This document shows positions 1 through 7,095 of a DNA stretch of 40,787 nucleotides, one piece after another. Location of the stretch: the NCBI GenBank assembly GCA_009773735.1, contig WSYG01000021.1, positions 1 through 40,787 on the forward strand. The letters run 5' to 3'. How positions within the stretch are numbered: the stretch's first letter is position 1; each line of letters begins with the position of its first letter. The notes beneath the pieces are model-generated. The model did not search any database and was not told where the DNA came from. It saw nothing but the letters and a program-made list of their open reading frames with translations. The translations under genes and the position numbers were made by a program. This DNA is from Erysipelotrichaceae bacterium. GTDB taxonomy: Bacteria > Bacillota_I > Bacilli_A > Erysipelotrichales > Erysipelotrichaceae.

Positions 1-7
1 ATTGGAC

Positions 8-15
8 TCCTTTCG
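8..15 (-). promoter_or_regulatory. Shine-Dalgarno of a minus-strand gene starting just outside the window
   Basis: Read on the minus strand, the bases at the left edge give GAAAGGAG followed by TCCAAT and then the window ends. This is a strong ribosome binding site placed so that a start codon would lie within a few bases beyond position 1. I infer a divergently transcribed gene to the left; nothing of its coding sequence is visible. Confidence 0.5.
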
Positions 16-113
16 AATGAGTGTCGTAACTTTATTCTACGGCTTCCAATCCGTCTTTTACTACCCCTTCGAAAGTCTCACATCAATTGTAACTCTACAG
101 AATTTATCAAAAT

Positions 114-128
114 CACACTCATAGTGTG
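114..128. promoter_or_regulatory. Inverted repeat, possible operator of the XRE regulator
   Basis: CACACT and AGTGTG form a perfect 6-bp inverted repeat separated by CAT. It sits five bases upstream of a TATTAT -10-like box (133-138) that could drive the downstream regulator. Small XRE repressors often bind short palindromes at their own promoters, so autoregulation is a reasonable inference. A good -35 box was not found. Confidence 0.35.
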
Positions 129-186
129 TAGATATTATCTAATTTGAGCCCTATACTTGAATCAAGGATGTTGTTAGGTGAGATCG

Positions 187-441
187 ATGGCAAAAAATAT
201 GAAATACGAAAGCGTTAAACCGCTGGCGAATCGAGACTATGAAGCATTAAGGATCCAATTTGGGATCAGGGTCAAATATTTGCGCATCAGTTGTGCTTTG
301 TCTCAAGAAGAATTGGCGGTTAGAAGTCGCCTGCATCGTAATTATATTTCAGATGTTGAACGTGGAAGACGCAATATTTCATTTGAAGCGCTACAGAAAT
401 TAGCCGATGGATTTGGGGTCGGTATACAGGATCTATTCTAG
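187..441 (+). CDS. Small XRE-family (Cro/CI-type) transcriptional regulator
   Basis: This 84-residue protein is essentially a single helix-turn-helix domain. The HTH spans roughly residues 27-80: the VKYLR helix, the SQEELA turn and recognition helix, HRNYISDVERG, and the closing helix FEALQKLADGFGV. The pattern is that of the HTH_3/Cro-CI family, as in SinR-like repressors. No second domain is present, so it probably acts as a dimer on a short palindrome; one lies at 114-128. I chose ATG 187 over GTG 178 because AGGTGAG (176-182) then serves as ribosome binding site with normal spacing. It is followed at once by a terminator, so it is a single-gene unit. Its target and signal cannot be told from sequence. 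Confidence 0.85.
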   Translation: MAKNMKYESVKPLANRDYEALRIQFGIRVKYLRISCALSQEELAVRSRLHRNYISDVERGRRNISFEALQKLADGFGVGIQDLF

Positions 442-449
442 AAAGTCAT

Positions 450-472
450 AAAGCGCGATGCGCTTTTTCTTT
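450..472 (+). terminator. Intrinsic terminator after the XRE regulator
   Basis: AAAGCGC and GCGCTTT form a 7-bp stem around the loop GAT, followed by a T-rich tract. It begins nine bases after the stop codon of the regulator. Its downstream end runs into the promoter of the next gene. Confidence 0.8.
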
Positions 473-473
473 A

Positions 474-482
474 TGATATAAT
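474..482 (+). promoter_or_regulatory. Extended -10 promoter of the membrane protein/DUF2156/GNAT operon
   Basis: TGATATAAT is a perfect extended -10 element (TGn plus TATAAT). No good -35 is seen at 17 bp, as is usual for extended -10 promoters. The transcription start would fall around 489, leaving only about nine bases before the ATG at 498. Confidence 0.6.
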
Positions 483-497
483 GAACACGGTAAAAAT

Positions 498-743
498 ATG
501 AGAATTCTACAAACTTTCGCACTCTTGATATTAGCTTACTTCCTGTTGACTGCACTATGGCCGTTACTGCTGATACTCTTGGCAATCATCGTCTATCAGT
601 TCATCAAAGCCCGACGGATCATGCGTCAGGATTTTCAGCAAGCTCCCCCTGATCAAAATTTTGAAACGTATCGCCAAGATGAATCCGGTGATGTCATAGA
701 TGCTAGTTATACAGAAAGAAGTGAGTCCGATGGATCTAAATGA
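498..743 (+). CDS. Small membrane protein, unknown function
   Basis: This 81-residue protein has one long, or two closely packed, hydrophobic segments at residues 4-36. A positively charged stretch follows (KARRIMRQ), then an acidic, polar tail. The charge pattern suggests an N-terminal membrane anchor with a cytoplasmic C-terminus. I do not recognise a family. No Shine-Dalgarno sequence stands before ATG 498 and the predicted leader is very short, so initiation may be near-leaderless. Its last codons overlap the start of the next gene (730), indicating translational coupling. Confidence 0.65.
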   Translation: MRILQTFALLILAYFLLTALWPLLLILLAIIVYQFIKARRIMRQDFQQAPPDQNFETYRQDESGDVIDASYTERSESDGSK

Positions 744-1629
744 TGCTGACTTTATCCCAGTAACCACCAAAGATATCGCTTTAGTTCAACAATATCTTTT
801 AAAAGCAGATTATGAAGAAAGCAATCATAATATCGTTAATTTCTTTCAATGGATCAAACAATATCCCTTGTGGAAGTTTACCCACGACCATTACTTATTA
901 CTGTTAGGGGTCCATAAAGGTAAGTTTTTTACCTATATGCCTTTATGTGAACCACAATATTTTGATGAAGCCATATTGAAAGCACAAAGTATCTTTAGTT
1001 ACTATCAAACCCCTTTTGAGTTGAGTTGCTTTACACAAAAAGAAAAAGATAAGGCAATTGCCTTACTGCCCAATACAGTCGCCATTATGGAATGTGAAGC
1101 TTCTGATTATGTCTATGATGTGGATAAACTTAGAACTTTATCTGGAGGCAAACTTCAAAAAAGGCGTAATCACTACAATGCTTTTCTTAGAGCCAATCAT
1201 GGCAGAATTACCACCGAAGAAATCACACTAGACAATAAAGATGAAGTCAAAGCTTTCTTGTCCCAATGGAAAACAGATGAAACAGCAGAGTATTTTATAT
1301 ATGAAAAAGAAGGCGTTTTTGGGATACTTGATTTAATTGGACAATTGCCTTGTAAAGGGTTATTGCTAAGAATTGATCATGAGATCAAAGCTTTTTTGAT
1401 TGGATCAAAGACTTCTTCACGCATGGCTCAAATCAACATTGAAAAAGGAGATCCTTCCATTAGAGGGATCTATCAAGCCATAGAAGTGGCGTATCTTAAT
1501 GCATTTTATCCTGAGGCAACTTTGGTCAATCGTGAAGATGATATGGGACTAGAGTCCTTAAGACAGGCTAAGCGAGCTTTAGATCCATTGACCATGATCG
1601 AAAAATACAGGATCAAGGAACAGACATGA
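730..1629 (+). CDS. DUF2156 protein (phosphatidylglycerol lysyltransferase C-terminal-like domain)
   Basis: This 299-residue soluble protein resembles the DUF2156/LPG_synthase_C family, a tandem GNAT-fold family related to the catalytic domain of MprF and to FemAB-type aminoacyl transferases. The best landmark is the central SDYVYDVDKLRTLSGG followed by KLQKRRNH, a characteristic family signature. The C-terminal VNREDDMGLESLRQAK is also typical. It lacks the membrane domain of MprF, so a lipid-flippase role is unlikely. The substrate of stand-alone members is not established as far as I know. ATG 730 was chosen over the upstream TTG (700) because it has purine-rich AAAGAAG upstream and matches the family N-terminus. 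It overlaps its neighbours on both sides. Confidence 0.8.
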   Translation: MDLNDADFIPVTTKDIALVQQYLLKADYEESNHNIVNFFQWIKQYPLWKFTHDHYLLLLGVHKGKFFTYMPLCEPQYFDEAILKAQSIFSYYQTPFELSCFTQKEKDKAIALLPNTVAIMECEASDYVYDVDKLRTLSGGKLQKRRNHYNAFLRANHGRITTEEITLDNKDEVKAFLSQWKTDETAEYFIYEKEGVFGILDLIGQLPCKGLLLRIDHEIKAFLIGSKTSSRMAQINIEKGDPSIRGIYQAIEVAYLNAFYPEATLVNREDDMGLESLRQAKRALDPLTMIEKYRIKEQT

Positions 1630-2543
1630 AACTAAGATTGGCTAAACCTACTGAAGAACGAGTCATTTATAACTTATGGAAAGAGATCTTTGCCTTTGAT
1701 GATGGAGGATATACAGATTTCTATTTTCAGACACTTTATCCTTCCGCAAAGACCTATGTTTTAACGGATGAACAAGATGAACTTGTCTCTTGTTTAAATG
1801 TGCATTCTAAAGTACTGGTGTTCAATCAAGAGCGATTTAGAGCTAGTTTTATCGTAGGGATCTTAACGGTACCCAAACATCAACACAAAGGGTATATGCA
1901 TCAACTGTTAGATGGGGTCCTAGAAATCTTATCTGCGACTGAACTCTTTACACTGATCCAAGGTTATAAGGATCTAGCTTATGTGCCTTTTGGATTTGAA
2001 GATGCTTATTTTAGAAGACAGTTCATCATTGATCAAAATGCAATACCTGTCATGAGTGCGACAGGCGTTAGTTTTCATGAAGATCCTTTAGCGATGAGTC
2101 ATCTTTACCAACAATTTACCCAACATTTCAATGGGACACCACTTCGATCAAGCGAAGACTTTAAGATCTTGATCGAAGAAGTGAAATCCCAAAAAGGTAG
2201 GATCATATCGTATGCTTCAGACAATGCTTTAAAAGCCTATGCGATGATTTATCCTCATACTTCACACATCGATATCGATGAAATCATTTATACCGATACG
2301 AAATCTTTGCTGACACTGTTAAGTGCTTTAGGCAATTCAAACCCACATTTACTTTTAAAAGTCTCTCAAGCAGAAGACTTAAGTCGTTTACTACCCACTT
2401 GTCCTATGGAACTTAAAGCCTATACAGCCCTTAGGATCAACGATTTAGCTCTGTTTAATCAACACTTCAAACTTAATGTAAAGAACACCAAAGAAGCCCT
2501 ATATGCGTTTAAAGCCCCGTTTTGGATCAGGGAAAATGCTTAA
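1626..2543 (+). CDS. GNAT-family N-acetyltransferase, Eis-like
   Basis: This 305-residue protein resembles the Eis/Acetyltransf_9 group: an N-terminal GNAT domain, a second degenerate GNAT region and a C-terminal sterol-carrier-like region. The acetyl-CoA binding motif A is seen at about residues 78-95 (VGILTVPKHQHKGYMHQLL), where the usual R/QxxGxG/A appears as H-Q-H-K-G-Y. It would transfer an acetyl group from acetyl-CoA to an amine; the acceptor is unknown. ATGA overlap with the DUF2156 gene (ATG 1626 inside the stop codon) shows tight coupling. A terminator follows, so it is the last gene of this three-gene operon. Confidence 0.8.
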   Translation: MKLRLAKPTEERVIYNLWKEIFAFDDGGYTDFYFQTLYPSAKTYVLTDEQDELVSCLNVHSKVLVFNQERFRASFIVGILTVPKHQHKGYMHQLLDGVLEILSATELFTLIQGYKDLAYVPFGFEDAYFRRQFIIDQNAIPVMSATGVSFHEDPLAMSHLYQQFTQHFNGTPLRSSEDFKILIEEVKSQKGRIISYASDNALKAYAMIYPHTSHIDIDEIIYTDTKSLLTLLSALGNSNPHLLLKVSQAEDLSRLLPTCPMELKAYTALRINDLALFNQHFKLNVKNTKEALYAFKAPFWIRENA

Positions 2544-2550
2544 GTTAAAC

Positions 2551-2589
2551 AAACACGAACAACAGTTTTAAACGTTCGTGTTTTTATTT
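2551..2589 (+). terminator. Intrinsic terminator after the GNAT gene
   Basis: AAACACGAAC pairs perfectly with GTTCGTGTTT (10 bp) around a 13-base loop. T-rich sequence follows (TTTTTATTTG). It closes the operon at 498-2543. Confidence 0.85.
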
Positions 2590-2614
2590 GTTTATGGAAA
2601 CAAAAGGACCTTCT

Positions 2615-3357
2615 ATGAAAAACATCGTCATTACAGGTAGTACTAGAGGTATCGGATTAGCAATGGCCCAAGCATTTTTAAAAGCAGGTTGTAACGTAAC
2701 CCTTAGTGGTAGATATGAAGCCAATCCACAATTGATGGATGAACTTAAAGCCTATTCAACTAAAATTCAGTATGTGAGTTGTAACGTACAAGATCCAGTT
2801 CAACTAGAACGACTATGGGATCAAGCCATCAAACAATGGGGTTCTATTGACTGTTGGATCAACAATGCGGGACAAAATGCTCCTCATAAAATGGCGCATG
2901 AGACTGACTTTAAAGACACACATGCGGTGATTGCGACCAATTTAACAGGCATGATATATGGTTCACAGATTGCGGCCAGAAACATGATTAAACAAGGCCA
3001 TGGACAGATATGGAATATGGAAGGCTTAGGCTCAAACAACATGATCCAAGTTAAGACCATTCTGTATGGCACCACCAAACATGCTTTAACTTATTTCACG
3101 GACGATTATCTCCGGGGATGATGTTGACAGATTTCATCACCAAAGGACCAGATGGTCAAACTTCAGATGTCCTACAAAACAAAAATTTCCAGTTCATCTT
3201 TAATAATCTAGGGGATCATCCAGAAACGGTCGCTGAATTCTTTATCCCAAGGATCTTAAACAATACAAAAAACGATGCCCATCTTGTTTGGTTATCCAAT
3301 ATGAAAGCAGGTTGGCGTTTACTCAGTTCACCGCTTAAGAAAAGAAAGTTGATTTAA
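2615..3357 (+). pseudogene. Short-chain dehydrogenase/reductase (SDR), broken by an internal deletion and frameshift
   Basis: The first part (2615-3121) encodes a classical SDR N-terminus. It has the NAD(P) motif TGSTRGIG near residues 6-13, the NNAG motif and the active-site YGTTK. The reading frame then meets a stop at 3119-3121 just after LTYFT. The rest of the enzyme continues in another frame: codons 3106-3120 give L-S-P-G-M, the conserved SPG motif that normally follows the fifth strand, then MLTDF and onward to 3357. In intact SDRs roughly 15-17 residues separate these motifs; here almost none do. About 45-55 bases are therefore missing and the frame is shifted. ATG 2615 has AAAGGA at proper spacing. 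It probably once acted with the Rieske oxygenase that starts 15 bases later. A sequencing or assembly error cannot be excluded. Confidence 0.85.
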
Positions 3358-3371
3358 AAGGGAAGCAAGAT

Positions 3372-4352
3372 ATGATCAAGAACTTATGGTATGGCATACT
3401 GGATTCTAATGAACTAAAAGGATCAAGGCCTATTGGAGTCACTCGTCTCAATGAAAAGTTGGTCATATGGCGTAATACAAATGGATCAGTATCATGTATC
3501 GCTGATAAATGTTGTCATAGAGGCGCTGCGCTCTCTGCTGGTAAAGTTCAAAATGATCATGTCTTATGTCCCTTCCATGGCTTTGCTTATGATGCTTCAG
3601 GAAAAGTGGTTTTGATTCCTGCTAATGGAAAAGCAGCTGCGATATCAGAAAGATATAAAGTCAATGCTTATAAAGCGGTCGATAAATATGGACTCATTTG
3701 GTTATGGTCAGGTGACATAAAAGATGAAACACCAGAAATCCCTTTCTTTAAAGAATTAAGAGAAGGCTTTTCATATGGAGGCTTTAAAGAGGTCTGGAAC
3801 GTGCATTATACAAGGGCTGTAGAAAATCAACTGGATGTGGTTCATTTACCGTTTGTGCATACAGATTCAATTGGTAGAGGCAACCGGACTGTCGTAAATG
3901 GACCGGTTGTTGAATGGGAGGATAATTTAATGACCTTCTATGTGGATAATGTAGTGGATGATGCCAAGATTATTGCAAAAAAAGCCAGTGACATCCCTAA
4001 TTATAAAAACTTGTTTAGTCTACAGTTACAAATGCCCAATATGTGGCAAAATATCATCAGCGATAAAATACGGATCGTGGCTGTATTTGCCCCAATCGAT
4101 GATAAACATACCATGCTTTATCTTAGATTCTATCAAAGCTTCATGAAAGTACCGGGTCTAAAACAACTGGTCAACAGTCTTTCTAAGATTTCAAACAAAC
4201 ATATCCTTCACCAAGATCGACATGTGGTATTGACTCAGGTTCCTAAAAAGACTGAATTTATCATGGGTGAAAACCTGATTCCAGGGGATGCACCGATCCT
4301 ACAATTTAGAAAAAGACGCGCTTTTTTGAAAGGCGAGATTCCTAATCGATAA
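3372..4352 (+). CDS. Rieske [2Fe-2S] non-heme iron oxygenase (aromatic-ring-hydroxylating type)
   Basis: This intact 326-residue protein has both metal sites of a Rieske oxygenase alpha subunit. The Rieske cluster ligands are Cys47 and His49 (KCCHRG) and Cys66 and His69 (LCPFHG), with 16 residues between the pairs. The mononuclear iron site is NQLDVVHLPFVH at residues 152-163, giving His158 and His163; the conserved Asp155 of the bridge between the two centres is present. The short C-terminal domain resembles the pheophorbide a oxygenase/vanillate demethylase group more than two-subunit dioxygenases. Such enzymes use O2 and electrons from a reductase, and no ferredoxin or reductase gene is nearby. 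It follows the broken SDR by 14 bases and looks co-transcribed. The substrate is unknown. Confidence 0.88.
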   Translation: MIKNLWYGILDSNELKGSRPIGVTRLNEKLVIWRNTNGSVSCIADKCCHRGAALSAGKVQNDHVLCPFHGFAYDASGKVVLIPANGKAAAISERYKVNAYKAVDKYGLIWLWSGDIKDETPEIPFFKELREGFSYGGFKEVWNVHYTRAVENQLDVVHLPFVHTDSIGRGNRTVVNGPVVEWEDNLMTFYVDNVVDDAKIIAKKASDIPNYKNLFSLQLQMPNMWQNIISDKIRIVAVFAPIDDKHTMLYLRFYQSFMKVPGLKQLVNSLSKISNKHILHQDRHVVLTQVPKKTEFIMGENLIPGDAPILQFRKRRAFLKGEIPNR

Positions 4353-4379
4353 ACCAATCCTTGTGTGAAAAGAAGTGAT

Positions 4380-4410
4380 TTTACAGTTTTTTACCTCAAT
4401 GCGTTATAAT
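4380..4410 (+). promoter_or_regulatory. Promoter of the cohesin/cadherin-like gene
   Basis: TTTACA (4380-4385) and a perfect TATAAT (4405-4410) are separated by 19 bp, slightly longer than ideal. GGAG (4435-4438) and ATG 4443 follow. The promoter looks usable even though the gene behind it is damaged. Confidence 0.6.
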
Positions 4411-4442
4411 ACCTATATTAATTGAGAAATTTTTGGAGACCC

Positions 4443-5991
4443 ATGAAAAAACTTAAAGCAGCGACGCCAACTTTGACTATGTCTGCTCCAGCGACGATAA
4501 CAGCTGGGCAGCAGTTTACAGTTACAATTGGTGTTGCTAATGTTACTAATATGTTTAGCATCATATTTGATCTAAAATACGAATCTGCGAAATTGTCATA
4601 CGTATCCATTAAGGCGCTGGAAAAAGCTAAAAGTGTTGAGATAGTAAATAATCAAATACAAGCTGACTTTAATGTTAATACTGGACAATCTGGTACTTTC
4701 ACTTTTGTGACAGTAACATTTAAGGCAAAAACTACTTTTGAGGTAGGCCAATCAGCATATATTGAATTAGCTAATGCTGAATACTCTGACAATATAAAGG
4801 ATTTTTACCCACCAGATAAAAGAATCTACGTAAAAATGATTTCAAACAATACTTATTTAAAGTCACTTACTGTATCGAGTGGTACACTGAACTTCAGTAA
4901 ATCAACGACGAGTTATAATCGCTGCATCAGCAGAAGATGGCACATCATCGGTAGCAGGAGCTGGAACAAAAAACCTCTCTGTTTATACCAATGAGTTCAA
5001 TGTTGTCGTAACTGCGGCTAACGGTTCAACACGGAATTACTCTATCACTGTTGTTCGTAAAGATGCTAACGGATTGACTTCACCACCATCCACCAACAAT
5101 AACCTCAAAGAGATCACCATTGCTGGTTTTGCTGACTTCAACGCTTCCTTTAAAAAAGATCAGCTGGAATATACCTTAGAAGTCGGTAATCTTGTGACTG
5201 ACATTACTTTGACCGCAAGTGCTGAAGACTCAAAATCTAAAGTCGACATCACAAAAGCTCCACTGAATGTGGGTCCTAATACAATCACAATTGTTGTTAC
5301 TGCTGAGAGTGGCGCTGTAAAGACGTATACGATCACTGTAAATCGTAGCTCAGATGTACCAACTGTAAATGAAGATGAAATTATAGCAGCTTTGGCAAAC
5401 GTAACAACGCCATCCATTGGACTTAATGCTCCATTAAATGGTCAAATCAGTATTGCCATTCTTGATGCATTAAAAAGCAGCGGAAAGATCCTTGTGGTCG
5501 TTTATAAGGTCGAAGGTAGAACGATTTATGAATGGCGTATCGATGGCTCTAAAATAACCAATTCAGCCATCATCAACACCTTGGTCTTGTTTGACTCGGA
5601 AGATAAAGCCGCAATCGATGAATTGACCAATTATGCTAAAGGCATCTTATTGAATTTTGAAGAAAATGCAACTTTACCTGCTAACACAACGTTAAGACTT
5701 TATGTTTCCTCAATGTATAAAGATGGCGATAAAGTAACCCTCTATTATTATGATAAAACAAAAAACAAGCTCACTGTTTCCTCAAAAGATCTTCTGGTTG
5801 AAAATGGTCAAATAGAATTTGTACTTGATCATACTTCTATCTACTTCTTGAGTCAAACTGAAATAAAAACGGTTAGTAGTTTAGATTATGTCTTTATGAT
5901 TGTGAGTATTGTTGAAGCATGTATTATAGTCTTGCTTTTAATCATTAAAAGACGGCCTAGAAAAGCTAAAAGTGACTTGTCAATGAATTGA
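4443..5991 (+). pseudogene. Surface protein with cohesin-like and cadherin-like beta-sandwich domains, frameshifted and without signal-peptide core
   Basis: The 5' part (frame of ATG 4443, stop at 4992-4994) encodes a cohesin-type domain: TLTMSAPATITAGQQFTV, then FDLKYESAKLSYV, then TFTFVTVTFKAKT. A cadherin-like beta-sandwich repeat (Big_12/PF12733 type) begins at YLKSLTVSSGTLNFS. After TTSY (about 4916) the repeat continues only in another frame, from 4918 (IAASAEDG), through a second repeat to a C-terminal domain. A membrane anchor (residues FMIVSIVEACIIVLLLII) and a basic tail end the protein at 5991. Aligning the two repeats suggests about 12 residues (35 nt) are missing at the junction. 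The N-terminus reads MKKL then KAATPTL: charged start and AxA-like end of a signal peptide but no hydrophobic core. It was probably a cell-surface, carbohydrate- or protein-binding protein. Confidence 0.8.
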
Positions 5992-6016
5992 CAATAAGCA
6001 GGGATAAAACTATAAT
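5988..6016 (+). promoter_or_regulatory. Perfect-consensus sigma-A promoter of gapdh
   Basis: TTGACA (5988-5993) and TATAAT (6011-6016) are exact consensus hexamers with the ideal 17-bp spacer. The -35 box overlaps the stop codon (5989-5991) of the preceding pseudogene. Such a promoter fits the high expression expected of GAPDH. Confidence 0.92.
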
Positions 6017-6045
6017 TAAGATTGTCAAAAAAACGGAGGTATAAC

Positions 6046-7065
6046 ATGACAGCAAGAATTGCGATTAATGGATTTGGTCGTATTGGACGCTTGGCTTTCC
6101 GCATTATGTGGGGAAATCCAGCATTCGAAATCGTCGCGCTCAACGACTTGACCGATGCCAAGACTTTGGCTCATCTTTTGAAGTATGATACATCACAAGG
6201 TCGTTTCGACGGACATACAGTAACCTATTTGGGTGATGATCTCATCGTCGATGGACACACCATCAAAGTATTAAAAGAAAAGGATCCTTCATTACTGCCT
6301 TGGGCAGCATTGAAAGTTGATGTCGTTATCGAATCAACAGGTTTCTTTACTAAGAAAGACACAGCTGGTGCACACATCAAGGCTGGCGCTCGTAAAGTCA
6401 TCATCTCTGCTCCTGCAGGTGACGATGTTGATACCGTAGTATTTAATACCAATCATGAAATCTTAGACGGATCAGAAACCATCATCTCGGGTGCTTCATG
6501 TACCACAAACTGCTTGGCTCCAATGGCTAAATGCCTCAATGATAATTTCGAAATTATCAATGGCTCTATGACCACCATCCATGCTTATACCAATGATCAA
6601 AATACATTGGATGCTCCTCACAGAAACGGCGATCTACGTCGTGCCCGTGCAGCAGCTGCCAACATCATCCCAAATTCAACGGGTGCAGCCAAAGCCATCG
6701 GCTTGGTCATTCCTGAATTAAAAGGCAAACTAGACGGATCTGCTCAACGCGTTCCTGTCATCACCGGTTCCTTAACAGAATTGGTTGCTGTCGTTAAAAA
6801 GGTTTGTACCATTGAAGAAGTCAATGCCGCTATGAAAGCTGCTTCTGATGAATCCTTTGGTTATACCGAAGATCCAATCGTCAGTTCTGATGTTATCGGG
6901 ATCGCATTTGGTTCATTGTTTGATGCCACACAGACAAAAGTCCAGAATATTGGTGGAATCTGTTTGGTTAAAGTTGCTGCTTGGTATGACAACGAAGCCT
7001 CCTATACCCATCAGTTGGTTAGAACAGCCCAGTTCTTAGCTTCTCAAGCAAATTTCGTTAAATAA
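6046..7065 (+). CDS. gap: Glyceraldehyde-3-phosphate dehydrogenase, type I
   Basis: This 339-residue cytoplasmic enzyme oxidises glyceraldehyde-3-phosphate to 1,3-bisphosphoglycerate with NAD+ in glycolysis. The N-terminal Rossmann motif INGFGRIGR (residues 7-15) is present. Asp34 follows the second strand (ALND), the usual mark of NAD rather than NADP preference. The active-site [10 protein letters not shown] places the catalytic Cys at 152. The C-terminal WYDNEASY is canonical. ATG 6046 is preceded by GGAGGT (6035-6040); the upstream in-frame start at 6022 has no family match. It stands alone between a perfect promoter and a terminator, so it is not in an operon with other glycolytic genes here. 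Confidence 0.97.
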   Translation: MTARIAINGFGRIGRLAFRIMWGNPAFEIVALNDLTDAKTLAHLLKYDTSQGRFDGHTVTYLGDDLIVDGHTIKVLKEKDPSLLPWAALKVDVVIESTGFFTKKDTAGAHIKAGARKVIISAPAGDDVDTVVFNTNHEILDGSETIISGASCTTNCLAPMAKCLNDNFEIINGSMTTIHAYTNDQNTLDAPHRNGDLRRARAAAANIIPNSTGAAKAIGLVIPELKGKLDGSAQRVPVITGSLTELVAVVKKVCTIEEVNAAMKAASDESFGYTEDPIVSSDVIGIAFGSLFDATQTKVQNIGGICLVKVAAWYDNEASYTHQLVRTAQFLASQANFVK

Positions 7066-7069
7066 GTCT

Positions 7070-7095
7070 AAAGGGATCGCAAGATCCCTTTTTTT
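7070..7095 (+). terminator. Intrinsic terminator after gap
   Basis: AAGGGATC and GATCCCTT form an 8-bp stem with a GCAA tetraloop, followed by seven T. It lies between gap and the convergent hydrolase gene, overlapping the hydrolase stop codon (7094-7096). An A-run on the left side is lacking, so it acts mainly for gap. Confidence 0.88.

Noticed and set aside
178-186. GTG 178 as start of the XRE regulator
   Set aside because: It lies inside the ribosome binding site AGGTGAG that serves ATG 187.
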